Below are positions 17,782 through 26,675 of a stretch of 64,000 bases of DNA, piece by piece (within the stretch, counting starts at the first letter, position 1; each line of letters begins with the position of its first letter). The DNA comes from Paenibacillus chondroitinus NBRC 15376. GTDB taxonomy: Bacteria; Bacillota; Bacilli; Paenibacillales; NBRC-103111. The position numbers and the translations under genes are program-made. A model generated the notes under the pieces. It had not been told where the DNA came from, did no database searches, and saw nothing but the letters and a program-made list of their open reading frames with translations. The stretch lies in assembly GCF_004000765.1 (NCBI RefSeq), contig NZ_BILW01000026.1:1-64000 (forward strand), in the 5' to 3' direction.

Positions 17782-18119
17782 ATCCTTTCGCTTCCGTTTC
17801 TGCCACCATGGCTTCCGAACCCGCCAAGCTCCGCTCATCATCCTTAATTGCATATAGCTCAGACAAATAAGTACGCTGCGAAGGAAACGGCTCACCCCAA
17901 GGATCAGCGCACGATGTATCGAATAAGTCCAACGCAAGAAGATCAAGTGCCCCCGCCTGTTCAACCCATTTCGCAGCATCCTCACCCTCTCTCCGTTACC
18001 GCTCACCACATCTCGCATTCATTGTAAAAGAGATCAGCCGCTGGATAATCAGTCCACAGGCGGAATTCCGTCTCCGCTTTCCGCTTGATTTTGCGCTAAC
18101 ATCCCGGTCAAGTCGTAGG

Positions 18120-18163
18120 TTGCTTTCGCGCGATACAAAGTGTATCATTAATGTAAGCTTACA
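18120..18163 (+). promoter_or_regulatory. Promoter with two palindromes upstream of a small membrane protein
   Basis: TTGCTT (18120-18125), a 17-bp spacer and TATCAT (18143-18148). GATACA-AAG-TGTATC (18132-18146) overlaps spacer and -10, and TGTAAGCTTACA (18152-18163) covers the start region. Both look like repressor sites. Confidence 0.5.
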
Positions 18164-18196
18164 CAATCATGCGACGAAAGCGAGGACATCCAGTCT

Positions 18197-18529
18197 ATGC
18201 CTGTCATCCGCCATTTCTTCCAGAGCAAACTACTCCTTTGGCTGCTATTCTTATGCTTAAGTGATGCTATATTCACAGACATTGGCTTACATCTGTCTTT
18301 CATTGAAGAACTGAACCCTCTGATACGAAGTGTATATGAATGGCATGTCGCCGGATATTATTTCCTTAAGCTCATACTTCCTTTGCTGCTCATGGCCTTC
18401 TACCCTTATATCCGGAAACGCTCCTGGGTCAAGCCCTGCCTATCCCTCACGGTGATCATCTACGGAGCCGTTAATGTGTATCACTTCGTCTGGTTATCCT
18501 ATGGACTCACATACCTTGCTACCAACTAG
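18197..18529 (+). CDS. Small membrane protein, DUF5658-like
   Basis: A 110-residue protein with three or four hydrophobic segments. The pattern LSDAIFTDIGLHLSFIEELN followed by a second conserved polar position resembles DUF5658 membrane proteins (a D...T...E.NP layout). The function is unknown. GCGAGGAC lies upstream of the ATG. It is a single gene ending in a bidirectional terminator. Confidence 0.65.
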   Translation: MPVIRHFFQSKLLLWLLFLCLSDAIFTDIGLHLSFIEELNPLIRSVYEWHVAGYYFLKLILPLLLMAFYPYIRKRSWVKPCLSLTVIIYGAVNVYHFVWLSYGLTYLATN

Positions 18530-18530
18530 C

Positions 18531-18580
18531 GGCAGCGAAAAGAACCCAGCAGTAACTTTCTGCGGATTCTTTTCGTTGCC
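18531..18580. terminator. Bidirectional terminator between convergent genes
   Basis: Arms GGCAGCGAAAAGAA and TTCTTTTCGTTGCC (one mismatch) with an inner CAGCAG/CTGCGG pairing. It serves the DUF5658-like gene and the hybrid kinase gene. Confidence 0.8.
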
Positions 18581-21500
18581 TTATATCGTTGCTACAATTC
18601 GATCGATCTCCAGCTGCACGCGCACAATCCCTTCTTTACATGTCTCCAAGTTAATTTCTTGCTCCATCTCTTTCTCTAGCACCAAGACAGCCGCTAACAA
18701 GGACTCGGCATAGAAATTCGCAGCCACTCCTTTCAGCGTATGCACCATGCGGCGAGCAACAGCATCTTCTTGATGGATGATAGGGGGCAGCAGCTTCTCC
18801 GTGAAACAAGCATAATCTTGTTTAAACTTCTCAATCATGTATTGAAAAATATGGACTTTCTGATCGATATTCCGCAGCACGCGCTCCGGATCCATCCCCT
18901 TAATGTGCAGTAACCACTGCAAATCCTGCCACTTTTCGAGCATATCGGCAAGCTGCTTCTCATTGACGGGTTTAACCAAAATGCCATTGAGCCCAAGCTT
19001 CAGCATTTGAATCGAGTCTTTCACGAATCCGTTTGCTGTAAGCGCAATGATCGGAATCCGCTGCATTGCCTTCAGCTGTCTCAGCTTTTGCGTAGCCTCA
19101 TAGCCATCCATTTCCGGCATATGAATATCCATAAGGATAAGCTTCCAGTCTTGCTGACCCACCCGTTCCAGAACCTCATAGCCATTCTGCGCAATGACCG
19201 CCTCATACCCCAGTTGCTGAAGCAGCTGCGTAATGACCAGTTGATTAATTTCATTGTCCTCCGCCACCAAGATGTGCCCCTTGGACTGGAAAAACGCCCC
19301 TTCTGCCATAGCCTGCTCCTTATCGCGATCATACCTCTTAGGAGATGGCTTCTGCCCGCTAAGAACCTGCAAAACTTTGCGCAGCGACAACCTGCTGACC
19401 GGTTTTACCAGCACTGCATCCGCCTTCAACGCTTCAGGCAGCTCGCACATTTCTTCTCTGCCTTCCAGTGTCGTGAGCGCAATCACATGGGTTCGCGAGC
19501 GGTCTACCGCATTCAGCACACGCTGCCAAATCGCTTGATGCTGCATGGGATCCATTTGCATATCCAGGAAAATATAGCGGAACGCAGCTTGGCCAGCTAC
19601 TCCTTCTCCTTGTTCCAACGCCGCTAATAAGTCGGATACCGACAGAACTGTCTTCGCCTCCAGCTGAAAGGAGCCCAGCAACTCGGATACATGACGAGCA
19701 GCAATGGGATGATCCTCGGCAACGAGCACCTGCTTGTTTTCTTGAGGCAGAAGATGCTGCCTGTAAGCAAAGTACATGTCACCCTCCGTCTGCTGATTTC
19801 GTCCGAACAACAGACTGAAGTAGAAGCGGCTGCCTGCCCCTAACGTCGTCTCAACCCTTAGCACACCTCCCATGGACTGCACCAAATGCTGGCAAATCAC
19901 AAGCCCAAGCCCTGTGCCTCCGTATCTCCGGCTGGTCGATGTATCCGCTTGCGAGAAAGGTAAAAATAACTGTGACAGCTGCTCCTTAGAGATCCCTATC
20001 CCCGTGTCCTCTACGGCAAAAGATATAATAATACCTTCCTCCGCATATTCCTCAAGCTGCACTTGAAGCCGAATATGTCCTTGTTCCGTAAATTTAATGG
20101 CATTATTCGATAAATTGATAAGGACTTGCTCTAATCGAAAAGAGTCCCCGCTGACGATATCCGGCAAATCCTCCGACGTATCCAGCAAGATCTCGATTCG
20201 CTTGTTGCCGAGGGAAACACTCACCAGGTCGGCGACCTTCTGAAGTGACTCTTCCAAGGAGAAGTCAACTTTCTCCAAAATTAATTTCCCCGCTTCAATT
20301 TTCGAAAAATCCAGAATATCGTTAATCGTCGCCAGCAGAACACTCGAAGAGGCGTCCATTTTACTCAAATAATCTTTCTGTAGAGGTGTTAACTCGGTAC
20401 GCTGCAGCAGAAGGGACAGCCCCAGAATACCGTTAAGCGGCGTACGAATTTCGTGGCTCATCCTCGCCAGGAACTGGCTTTTGGCCCGGTTGGACTCATC
20501 CGCCTCTTCGCGCTTCTTGAGATCCGTAATATCGTGAACGGTTCCGGTGACCGCAATAATTTCCGTTCTTGTTTCATTGAAAAGGGGGGATAACGTGACA
20601 TTATAGGTATGCTCAGCACCGTCCGGCTGCAGAAAATTAATGGCGAATTGCTGCGTCTTGCCGTTGATGATCGATTGATTGAAGGATCGCTCCCATTTCG
20701 AAGGATTGTCCATATGAATGACATCGGTCAATTGCTTCCCTTTTACCTGATCAGGCGTAAGTTGATAAGTTTGATACATTTTAGAGTTGGCAGAGGCAAC
20801 GCTTCCATCCAGTCGAAATCTAAGAATAAAGTCCTCTGAATTTTCCACTAAGGTTCGGAATTGCTCGTCTCTAACCCTAGCTTTCATCTGAGCTGCACGA
20901 TGCTCCGACACATCTACCGCAGACCCAATGACCTCGCTGACCGCGCCAAACTTGAAGATAGGTTGCAGCGTAACAAGGATCGTGAAGCCTTGGCAATCAT
21001 ATTCATAGCTGACTCTTTCGCCCGCCCAAGCCTGCTCATAATAGGGCTGCAGAAACTCCAGATACTTAGTCCCTAATATGCTGATTTCCTGAGCCCTTTT
21101 CCCAATAAACTGACTTGGTCGCAAACCCAGCTGATAAAGTAATTGACCCTCAATCAATATATAGACAAAATGGCCCCGGTGCTTATGAAATTTAAACGTA
21201 AACCCCGGCTGTAAGCGCAGCATATCAATGAGTTCCTGCTCCACCTGCCGGATCTGCAGCTTGTACTCCCGGGCACGAATCAGATAGCCGAGAAAACAGG
21301 CCACGACCACTACACACACCATTTGGTAGGTGAGGTATGTCCCTATGACTTGAAGGGATGTACGGTACACGACCCACATCATGCCATAGTAGAACACATA
21401 TAGAAAAGCTCCTCCAAATAACCATTTGGACCAATAAGTACGCATTTTTGAAAAAGTAAAGTTAGTGCCTATAACGGCCGCCAGTCCAATAAGGAAAATC

Positions 21501-21820
21501 GGCAGCTGGATAGAGTGCTCTATCGCAAAGCGCCAGATCGATAGGATGAAAAAGGTAATGAGGATTGAAGGATATCCTCCCAAATAGGCGGCAAGCAGGA
21601 AACCTACACCGCGAAAATTAAGACCTATATGGCCATCAACCGTAATACCAAAACTAACCAGAATCACAACAAGAATGCCATGTGTCAGCCCCACATAAAC
21701 TTTGTAATACCACGTCGGCCTCTGATCCAATTTTGTTAAAATGAAAAACTGCTCTACGAATAAGACAAACACGGTAATAATTGCAAAATTGGTAATCAAA
21801 TCGCGCAGCAGAACAATCAC
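18581..21820 (-). CDS. Hybrid sensor histidine kinase with two receivers and HPt domain
   Basis: A 1079-residue phosphorelay protein. Residues about 1-185 hold five or six membrane helices of the 5TMR-LYT type. Two PAS regions follow (about 195-305 and 315-435), then HisKA (MSHEIRTPLNGIL, near 455), HATPase (DTGIGI, GGTGLGLVIC, about 555-670), receiver 1 (FLDMQM, about 690-810), receiver 2 (LILMDIHMPEMDG, about 845-960) and a C-terminal HPt (MVHTLKGVAANFY). All phosphotransfer residues are present. The GTG start lies 10 nt after the EAL gene stop and the ribosome site is weak, which suggests coupling. Confidence 0.94.
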   Translation of the reverse strand: MIVLLRDLITNFAIITVFVLFVEQFFILTKLDQRPTWYYKVYVGLTHGILVVILVSFGITVDGHIGLNFRGVGFLLAAYLGGYPSILITFFILSIWRFAIEHSIQLPIFLIGLAAVIGTNFTFSKMRTYWSKWLFGGAFLYVFYYGMMWVVYRTSLQVIGTYLTYQMVCVVVVACFLGYLIRAREYKLQIRQVEQELIDMLRLQPGFTFKFHKHRGHFVYILIEGQLLYQLGLRPSQFIGKRAQEISILGTKYLEFLQPYYEQAWAGERVSYEYDCQGFTILVTLQPIFKFGAVSEVIGSAVDVSEHRAAQMKARVRDEQFRTLVENSEDFILRFRLDGSVASANSKMYQTYQLTPDQVKGKQLTDVIHMDNPSKWERSFNQSIINGKTQQFAINFLQPDGAEHTYNVTLSPLFNETRTEIIAVTGTVHDITDLKKREEADESNRAKSQFLARMSHEIRTPLNGILGLSLLLQRTELTPLQKDYLSKMDASSSVLLATINDILDFSKIEAGKLILEKVDFSLEESLQKVADLVSVSLGNKRIEILLDTSEDLPDIVSGDSFRLEQVLINLSNNAIKFTEQGHIRLQVQLEEYAEEGIIISFAVEDTGIGISKEQLSQLFLPFSQADTSTSRRYGGTGLGLVICQHLVQSMGGVLRVETTLGAGSRFYFSLLFGRNQQTEGDMYFAYRQHLLPQENKQVLVAEDHPIAARHVSELLGSFQLEAKTVLSVSDLLAALEQGEGVAGQAAFRYIFLDMQMDPMQHQAIWQRVLNAVDRSRTHVIALTTLEGREEMCELPEALKADAVLVKPVSRLSLRKVLQVLSGQKPSPKRYDRDKEQAMAEGAFFQSKGHILVAEDNEINQLVITQLLQQLGYEAVIAQNGYEVLERVGQQDWKLILMDIHMPEMDGYEATQKLRQLKAMQRIPIIALTANGFVKDSIQMLKLGLNGILVKPVNEKQLADMLEKWQDLQWLLHIKGMDPERVLRNIDQKVHIFQYMIEKFKQDYACFTEKLLPPIIHQEDAVARRMVHTLKGVAANFYAESLLAAVLVLEKEMEQEINLETCKEGIVRVQLEIDRIVATI

Positions 21821-21830
21821 CAGCCTATAT

Positions 21831-23129
21831 TTAAATAACGATCTTGTTTGGTTTGTTTCGCGTATCTGTGTTCAGCATGTGCTCAATGCTCTCCGCTAGT
21901 ACCGGTTTACTGAAATAGTAACCCTGCACGAAACGGCACCCGCAGTCCCTCAGCACTTGAAGCTCTTCTTCGGTCTCCAGCCCCTCGGCCACTACGAGCA
22001 GATTTAAGTTTTTGGCCATTGTAATGACGGTGTTCACGATAGCCGCATTCACTTCCCGATGTTTCAATCCCTTAATAAACGACTGATCTATCTTCAACTT
22101 ATCGATCGGAAAATCCTTTAAATAACCAAGCGAACTATAGCCGGTGCCAAAATCATCCATCGCGACGCGCACACCAAGCCTTTTCAGCTGACCGAGCGCA
22201 TCCGCCGCCAAATTAACATCCATGCTCATGCTCTCTGTGATCTCGAGTTCCAGGTACTTCGGTTGTAAGCCTGTTTCCTCTAAAATCTTTTGAATCATCG
22301 CGCTGAGCCCGCTATCATTGAACTGTCGTCTGGATAGGTTGACGGCCATGAACAAACGGGGGAGGCCATCTTGCTGCCATTTCACGCTCTGTGTGCAAGC
22401 CTCTCTCAGCACCCATTCTCCGATCTCATGAATCAGGCCGCTTTCCTCCGCTACTGGGATAAAATCGCAAGGCGGCACTTGCCCCAAAGACGCACTGTGC
22501 CAGCGAATTAGGCTCTCTAAACCAACGATCCGGTTCGTATATACATCAACAACGGGTTGATATACGAGATGAAATTCCTCATTCGTAATCGCCTTACGCA
22601 AATGAAATTCGATATCCATTCGTCTTTGAAACTGGTCGTGCTTCGCCTGCAGTGAGCCGGAGAGCGCAGCTTCTACGATTCCTAAGGATTTGACTGGAAA
22701 CTCATGCACGCTCTGAATGCCGTTTCGTATGGCCATTTTACAGCGTTCCAGGAAATAGATGATCATCGTTTCATGGGACATAGGCCCAGTAAGCATTTCT
22801 ATATGAAAATAATCCGCAGCGCCTATCCTCATAGCCTGAATGGTCTGCATGGCACCTTCGGATGTATGTGTACTAAGCACAACAATAGGAATTGGACGAT
22901 GATTCATAATGAGTTGAAGCGCATGAATCCCTGCCATGTCTGCCATTGCTAAATCGATGACCACCAAATCCGGCCTTCCAGCAAGCATACAATCCAATGC
23001 GGCATTCCCGTGTTTCGCCGAACCTGTCATGATGAACTGTTCATCTTTCTGAAAGATGGGCAGCAAGCTCTCGCTCAACTCATTAGAATCACTTACAATC
23101 AGGACTCCATACCTATTTAAAAGACCCAC
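21831..23129 (-). CDS. Response regulator with EAL (c-di-GMP phosphodiesterase) domain
   Basis: A receiver domain (about residues 8-125; phospho-acceptor in VVIDLAMADM) joined to an EAL domain (about 190-425). The catalytic set looks complete: GLESLIRW, FMAVNLSRRQF, LELEITES, AMDDFGTGYSSL, KLKIDQSF, VAEGLET and FVQGYYFSKP, so the enzyme is predicted to cleave c-di-GMP. I start it at GTG 23129, which has AGGAGG 10 nt upstream; the longer frame from 23195 has no ribosome site. It heads an operon with the hybrid kinase, which could phosphorylate its receiver. Confidence 0.92.
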   Translation of the reverse strand: MGLLNRYGVLIVSDSNELSESLLPIFQKDEQFIMTGSAKHGNAALDCMLAGRPDLVVIDLAMADMAGIHALQLIMNHRPIPIVVLSTHTSEGAMQTIQAMRIGAADYFHIEMLTGPMSHETMIIYFLERCKMAIRNGIQSVHEFPVKSLGIVEAALSGSLQAKHDQFQRRMDIEFHLRKAITNEEFHLVYQPVVDVYTNRIVGLESLIRWHSASLGQVPPCDFIPVAEESGLIHEIGEWVLREACTQSVKWQQDGLPRLFMAVNLSRRQFNDSGLSAMIQKILEETGLQPKYLELEITESMSMDVNLAADALGQLKRLGVRVAMDDFGTGYSSLGYLKDFPIDKLKIDQSFIKGLKHREVNAAIVNTVITMAKNLNLLVVAEGLETEEELQVLRDCGCRFVQGYYFSKPVLAESIEHMLNTDTRNKPNKIVI

Positions 23130-23241
23130 TTCATTTACACCTCCTACAAGCAATTTCCACAATAAACCGTATTTATCTCCTATTGTACTTTCCACTTATT
23201 AGGTAACTTACCTAAATGGTACGTTTTCTCACCCCTATTCG

Positions 23242-23339
23242 CTAACAATTTGCTAACAAATTCCCGATAAAAAGTGTATAAGAGCAATTTACACTTAATT
23301 TTTGACACCTTATAATAGGTTGAGCAAGTAAATTGTTAG
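23242..23339. promoter_or_regulatory. Divergent regulatory region with promoter and flanking inverted repeat
   Basis: Plus-strand promoter TTTACA (23288-23293), 17 bp, TATAAT (23311-23316). The ten bases CTAACAATTT (23242-23251) recur as a perfect inverted copy AAATTGTTAG (23330-23339), and GCTAACAA is also repeated directly at 23252. A regulator bound at both ends could control both divergent operons. Confidence 0.6.
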
Positions 23340-23407
23340 GACTTTTGATCCCTCTGTTCATTCAGGAAAGAAATTAGAAAATAAACTTAGTTTGGGGGAG
23401 TTTATGC

Positions 23408-24106
23408 TTGGACAGAGTGCTTTTAATTGAGGACGATGATATTATAGGTGAAATGGTCTGTATGTATCTGACAGAAGAGAACTTCTTAGTGCTTAGAGCC
23501 CATAATGGTCAGGAAGGCCTTGCCGCCCTTCGCGAATTCGAGCCGGATCTTATTCTATTGGACCTCATGCTTCCTGACTTTGAAGGCACGGACTTATGCA
23601 ACTCCTTGCGAAGCTTAACGCCCGTTCCCATCATCATCATCTCTTCCAATTCCAAAGTCAGCGAGAAAGTTGAAGCGTTTACAGTAGGAGCTGATGACTA
23701 CTTATGCAAGCCCTTCAGCATGCATGAGATGAAGGCTCGCATACAAGCCCTGCTGCGTCGATTCAAACAAGCTCATCCACCCGAAGAGCAGCTTGTCCAG
23801 CAAGTTGTTCCCGTACCGTCTGTTGATATGAACATTAATTTGGAAAAAAGAACGCTTTATGTGCGAGGGGAACCCATCGACATGACCTTCTCCGAATTCG
23901 AGCTTATTCGGCTGCTGTACGAGCACCCTGAACGCGTGTACCGCCGGGAGGATTTGATTAACGCTTTGCGTGGTTTCGACTCCTATGTCAACGATCGTGC
24001 TATCGATGTACATATTACAAATTTGCGCAGGAAAATTGAAGTCAACCCCAAAGAACCGAAATACATCAAAACAGTCTGGGGTGTAGGCTACAAATTTGTT
24101 TTATAA
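23408..24106 (+). CDS. OmpR/PhoB-family response regulator
   Basis: A 232-residue regulator. The receiver (residues 1-120) has the acidic pair IEDDD, the phospho-acceptor in LILLDLMLPD and the Lys in LCKPFS. The winged helix (about 130-230) has the FSEFELIRLL and RAIDVHITNLRRKIE signatures. The start is TTG 23408 with GGGGGAG 7 nt upstream; a nearby ATG at 23404 is in another frame and encodes only eight codons. No histidine kinase is next to it on the same strand, but it is divergent from the EAL and hybrid-kinase operon. Confidence 0.93.
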   Translation: MDRVLLIEDDDIIGEMVCMYLTEENFLVLRAHNGQEGLAALREFEPDLILLDLMLPDFEGTDLCNSLRSLTPVPIIIISSNSKVSEKVEAFTVGADDYLCKPFSMHEMKARIQALLRRFKQAHPPEEQLVQQVVPVPSVDMNINLEKRTLYVRGEPIDMTFSEFELIRLLYEHPERVYRREDLINALRGFDSYVNDRAIDVHITNLRRKIEVNPKEPKYIKTVWGVGYKFVL

Positions 24107-24108
24107 GC

Positions 24109-24156
24109 AAGAGGCTGTCTCCAAGGTCCAAAATGACCCGGGGATAGCCTCTTATT
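24109..24156 (+). terminator. Rho-independent terminator
   Basis: AAGAGGCTGTCTCC pairs with GGGGATAGCCTCTT (24140-24153, few mismatches) followed by a T-rich stretch. Confidence 0.85.
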
Positions 24157-24260
24157 TGATTTCCTTCAAATTTCCGGAGAGCCCAATTTGTCGGATAACC
24201 ATGCAATCTGTTGAAATATGAATGTCATGAAACTTTTTCCATATTTTTAACATAAATTGG

Positions 24261-24290
24261 TTGACATAGAAATCATTAATCATTTATTAT
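24261..24290 (+). promoter_or_regulatory. Sigma-A-like promoter for the Ppx/GppA-like gene
   Basis: Consensus TTGACA (24261-24266), an 18-bp spacer and TATTAT (24285-24290). The predicted leader is over 100 nt. Confidence 0.6.
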
Positions 24291-24407
24291 TGGATTTCTG
24301 AGACCTTTATTTGCTAGGAATAGTCAGATATACATCAGATGGCAACTAACTAAACAGGGATTCACAGTGCGATAACCATTACTAAAGGGAGTAACAGGTG
24401 AACTCTT

Positions 24408-25238
24408 ATGAATAGTGATAAATTAATTTTGGATTTGGGCAGCCATAGCGCCAAAGTATTCAAGAAATCGGATATAGGTATCGAACAAGTGGATGTTCTT
24501 ACATGGGAGCTGTTGGAGAGCGAGATTTGCCTTCCATCCATTGAAGATAAGCTTAAGTCTTTGCTGTCCACACAAGGCTCCTTTTTGGAAGGCGCCCCCC
24601 TCGGAAACATTGAGGCCTTCGGGACGGAAGCGATGCGAAGGTCGCCGCACCTCTCTGAACATATGGAGGAGATTTGCAGAAATCTGCGAATTGCCTATCG
24701 GACGATCAGTCAGAAAGAAGAAGCGGAGCTGCTGCGCAAAGCGATAAGCGAATCAGATATCCCCAGCCATCTTGACGTCATCAATGTCGGAGGCGGCAGC
24801 ATCCAGATTATTACCAAGGAGTGCGAAGCGCCTTATCTCATTCCTTTCGGCATTTCGGATCTTAATCAAGAATTCCAGTTACTTGGAGCTCCGCATCAAA
24901 GGCAGATAACGACCTGTATCAAATGGCTTTCCTCTCGCTTACCCGCATCACTGGGGCCGTTCGCTTACACCGGCGGCGAGAAAACGTATCTGCGCCATTT
25001 CGACATCGAGCTTGAACAGGATCTCTACTGCTCAAGGAGCGACTTTACTCAACTTACCAGGCAACTGGCTCTTCTCGAGCTTTCAGCTTTAGAAAACAAT
25101 TCCCCTTTCGATCCGAAATGGATGCGCGGCGCCATCGCCTCGAATTGTGTCGTCCTTGCCGGGCTAATTAAATCTGGCGCCGGCAAATTTATGCCCTCCG
25201 ATCTGAATATCGCCCACGGCTTCATGAATCAATTATAA
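24408..25238 (+). CDS. Ppx/GppA-like phosphatase family protein, possibly inactive
   Basis: A 276-residue ASKHA-fold protein. The first phosphate loop ILDLGSHSAKVFK, the segment EAFGTEAMRR and the second loop NVGGGSIQI line up with exopolyphosphatase/GppA proteins. In the family as I know it the second loop reads D.GGGS.E; here Asp is Asn and Glu is Gln, so two residues thought to support metal and water activation are missing. It is also shorter than typical Ppx (about 300 to 500). AGGTG lies 8 nt before the ATG. It could bind a nucleotide or polyphosphate without hydrolysing it. Confidence 0.75.
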   Translation: MNSDKLILDLGSHSAKVFKKSDIGIEQVDVLTWELLESEICLPSIEDKLKSLLSTQGSFLEGAPLGNIEAFGTEAMRRSPHLSEHMEEICRNLRIAYRTISQKEEAELLRKAISESDIPSHLDVINVGGGSIQIITKECEAPYLIPFGISDLNQEFQLLGAPHQRQITTCIKWLSSRLPASLGPFAYTGGEKTYLRHFDIELEQDLYCSRSDFTQLTRQLALLELSALENNSPFDPKWMRGAIASNCVVLAGLIKSGAGKFMPSDLNIAHGFMNQL

Positions 25239-25311
25239 TCGCGCTGCATGGTCCCTTTTTGACCAAATCTTTGTGTAAATTTGATGTTATCAAAACCTAC
25301 CCGTTCACTGC

Positions 25312-25325
25312 GTATTATATAATAC
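25312..25325. promoter_or_regulatory. Perfect 14-bp palindrome upstream of the oxidoreductase
   Basis: GTATTATATAATAC, about 50 nt before the start codon. It probably is an operator for a dimeric repressor (quinone-responsive HxlR/MarR-type proteins use AT-rich palindromes), but no regulator gene is adjacent. Confidence 0.45.
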
Positions 25326-25377
25326 AGTGTACATTAACTAGTTATAATTACATCTACTGATAGGCGGGTACTTCCAT

Positions 25378-26370
25378 ATGGCACAAATGATGAAAGCAGC
25401 GCTGATTAAGACATACAGCGGGGTTTCAGGCATTGAATTCGGCGAAACGTTAATTCCCCAAATAGACAGTAACGAAGTACTCATCAAGGTGCATGCGGCA
25501 TCTATTAACCCCGCTGACTTATTATTTCTTTCCGGCAATTATGGCATCAAACGCGCATTGCCGTCGGTTGGCGGAATGGAAGGGTGCGGAACGGTCATCG
25601 CAACAGGTAATAGCCTCGTAGCCCGCATGCTGAAAGGAAAACGCGTAGCCTTCGTATCCGAAGTCTATGGTTCCTGGTCGGAGTATACGAAAACAAGCGT
25701 CATGACCTGCATGGTTCTGCCCGACCACGTATCGGACGAGCAGGGCGCTGTCTTCTTCGTTAATCCGGCAAGCGCCATGGCTATGGTGAAGATTGCCAAG
25801 CAGCACAAGTCCAAAGCCATCGTGCAAACGGCCGGAGCCAGCGCACTCGGCAGAATCCTGGTGAAGCTCGGCAGAGATAACGGCCTTGCCGTCATCAGTG
25901 TTGTCCGCAAGGATGAGCATGCGCAGCTCCTTAGAGAGATAGGCGGACAGCATATCGTGAACAGCAGCTCCCCAGCCTTCGAGGACGAACTCAGACGGAA
26001 GTCTCATGACCTTGGAGCTACCGTATGCTTCGATGCCATTGGCGGAGACCTGACAGGGACCGTACTCTCGGCGTTGCCGGACGGCTCCACGTTGTTTCAA
26101 TACGGCCTCCTGGGAGGCAGCACAACAACGATCAACGCAGATGATCTGGTTTTCCGCCGCAAGCGGATCACAGGCTTCTGGGCGTCCGACTGGGTGAAGA
26201 CCCAATCCATTTTTGAACTGCTCTCGCTGCAGGGCTCTATGAAGAAGTCGGTCGGATCGCAGATCCAGACCGAGATTAGCCAGACATTCTCGCTCTGCCA
26301 GACGGTAGATGCCATCCAACAGTACGCGGCTAACATGACCTCAGGCAAAGTGCTGCTGCGGCCTGTATAG
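25378..26370 (+). CDS. Zinc-independent quinone oxidoreductase-like MDR protein
   Basis: A 330-residue medium-chain dehydrogenase/reductase. The N-terminal GroES-like domain includes INPADLLFLSGNYG and GMEGCGTVIATG; the nucleotide-binding domain has AIVQTAGASALGRILVKLGR. The cysteine and histidine zinc ligands of alcohol dehydrogenases are absent, as expected for NADPH quinone or enone reductases. The ribosome site is poor (GGCGGG). It is a single gene ending in a strong terminator. Confidence 0.9.
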   Translation: MAQMMKAALIKTYSGVSGIEFGETLIPQIDSNEVLIKVHAASINPADLLFLSGNYGIKRALPSVGGMEGCGTVIATGNSLVARMLKGKRVAFVSEVYGSWSEYTKTSVMTCMVLPDHVSDEQGAVFFVNPASAMAMVKIAKQHKSKAIVQTAGASALGRILVKLGRDNGLAVISVVRKDEHAQLLREIGGQHIVNSSSPAFEDELRRKSHDLGATVCFDAIGGDLTGTVLSALPDGSTLFQYGLLGGSTTTINADDLVFRRKRITGFWASDWVKTQSIFELLSLQGSMKKSVGSQIQTEISQTFSLCQTVDAIQQYAANMTSGKVLLRPV

Positions 26371-26375
26371 AATTG

Positions 26376-26424
26376 AAAAGACTGTCCGTTGAGTAGAGTG
26401 ATCTACTTGATGGACAGTCTTTTT
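26376..26424. terminator. Bidirectional rho-independent terminator
   Basis: Arms AAAAGACTGTCC and GGACAGTCTTTTT with inner AGTAGA/TCTACT pairing. It ends the oxidoreductase transcript and probably, from the other side, the RNase J transcript. Confidence 0.88.
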
Positions 26425-26496
26425 CGTTGAGTGAGGTGCCGCGTGCCTATTCGCGTAGCCTAAAGAACTTCAGAGGCTGCTGCTGGGCCAGCTTAG

Positions 26497-26675
26497 AGGA
26501 ACTACGATCCGCTATTTCTGCGAATAGCGGGGGTTTGGGGCCTGTTGGGGAACTACAGAGCGTTATTTCTCAACATTGGGCTGGGTTTCAGCCAAATGCT
26601 TGGAAATAACGGACCCTAGTTCCCACTCCGCGGCCAAAATCGCGCATTTCGTAGAAATAGCGTCCTGTAGTTCCC
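26497..26675. repeat. Four-unit intergenic repeat array (family 1, locus B)
   Basis: 22-bp units forward at 26497-26518 and 26548-26569, reverse at 26603-26624 and 26654-26675. Pitch is 51, 55 and 51; spacers are 29, 33 and 29 bases and unlike those of locus A. All four units carry CG at unit positions 14-15, whereas locus A has T or C at position 15. It lies between the RNase J stop and the next hairpin. Confidence 0.85.

Larger units (their letters stand above)
17726..18196. other. Intergenic region without a convincing gene
   Basis: 471 bases. It holds the ABC-F terminator (17732-17781), then a basic low-complexity minus-strand frame judged not to be a gene, then two palindromes within a promoter at 18120-18163. 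Confidence 0.6.
24107..24407. other. Intergenic region with terminator and promoter
   Basis: About 300 bases: a terminator at 24109-24156, a strong promoter at 24261-24290, and an AT-rich leader of about 115 bases with no recognised motif. Confidence 0.6.

Noticed and set aside
17758-18018. 86-residue minus-strand reading frame
   Set aside because: Its end lies inside the ABC-F terminator, composition is basic and irregular, and there is no ribosome site.
23404-23430. Eight-codon ATG frame overlapping the OmpR regulator start
   Set aside because: It is only 3 nt from the purine-rich site and the TTG frame gives the complete receiver domain; it is kept only as a note.
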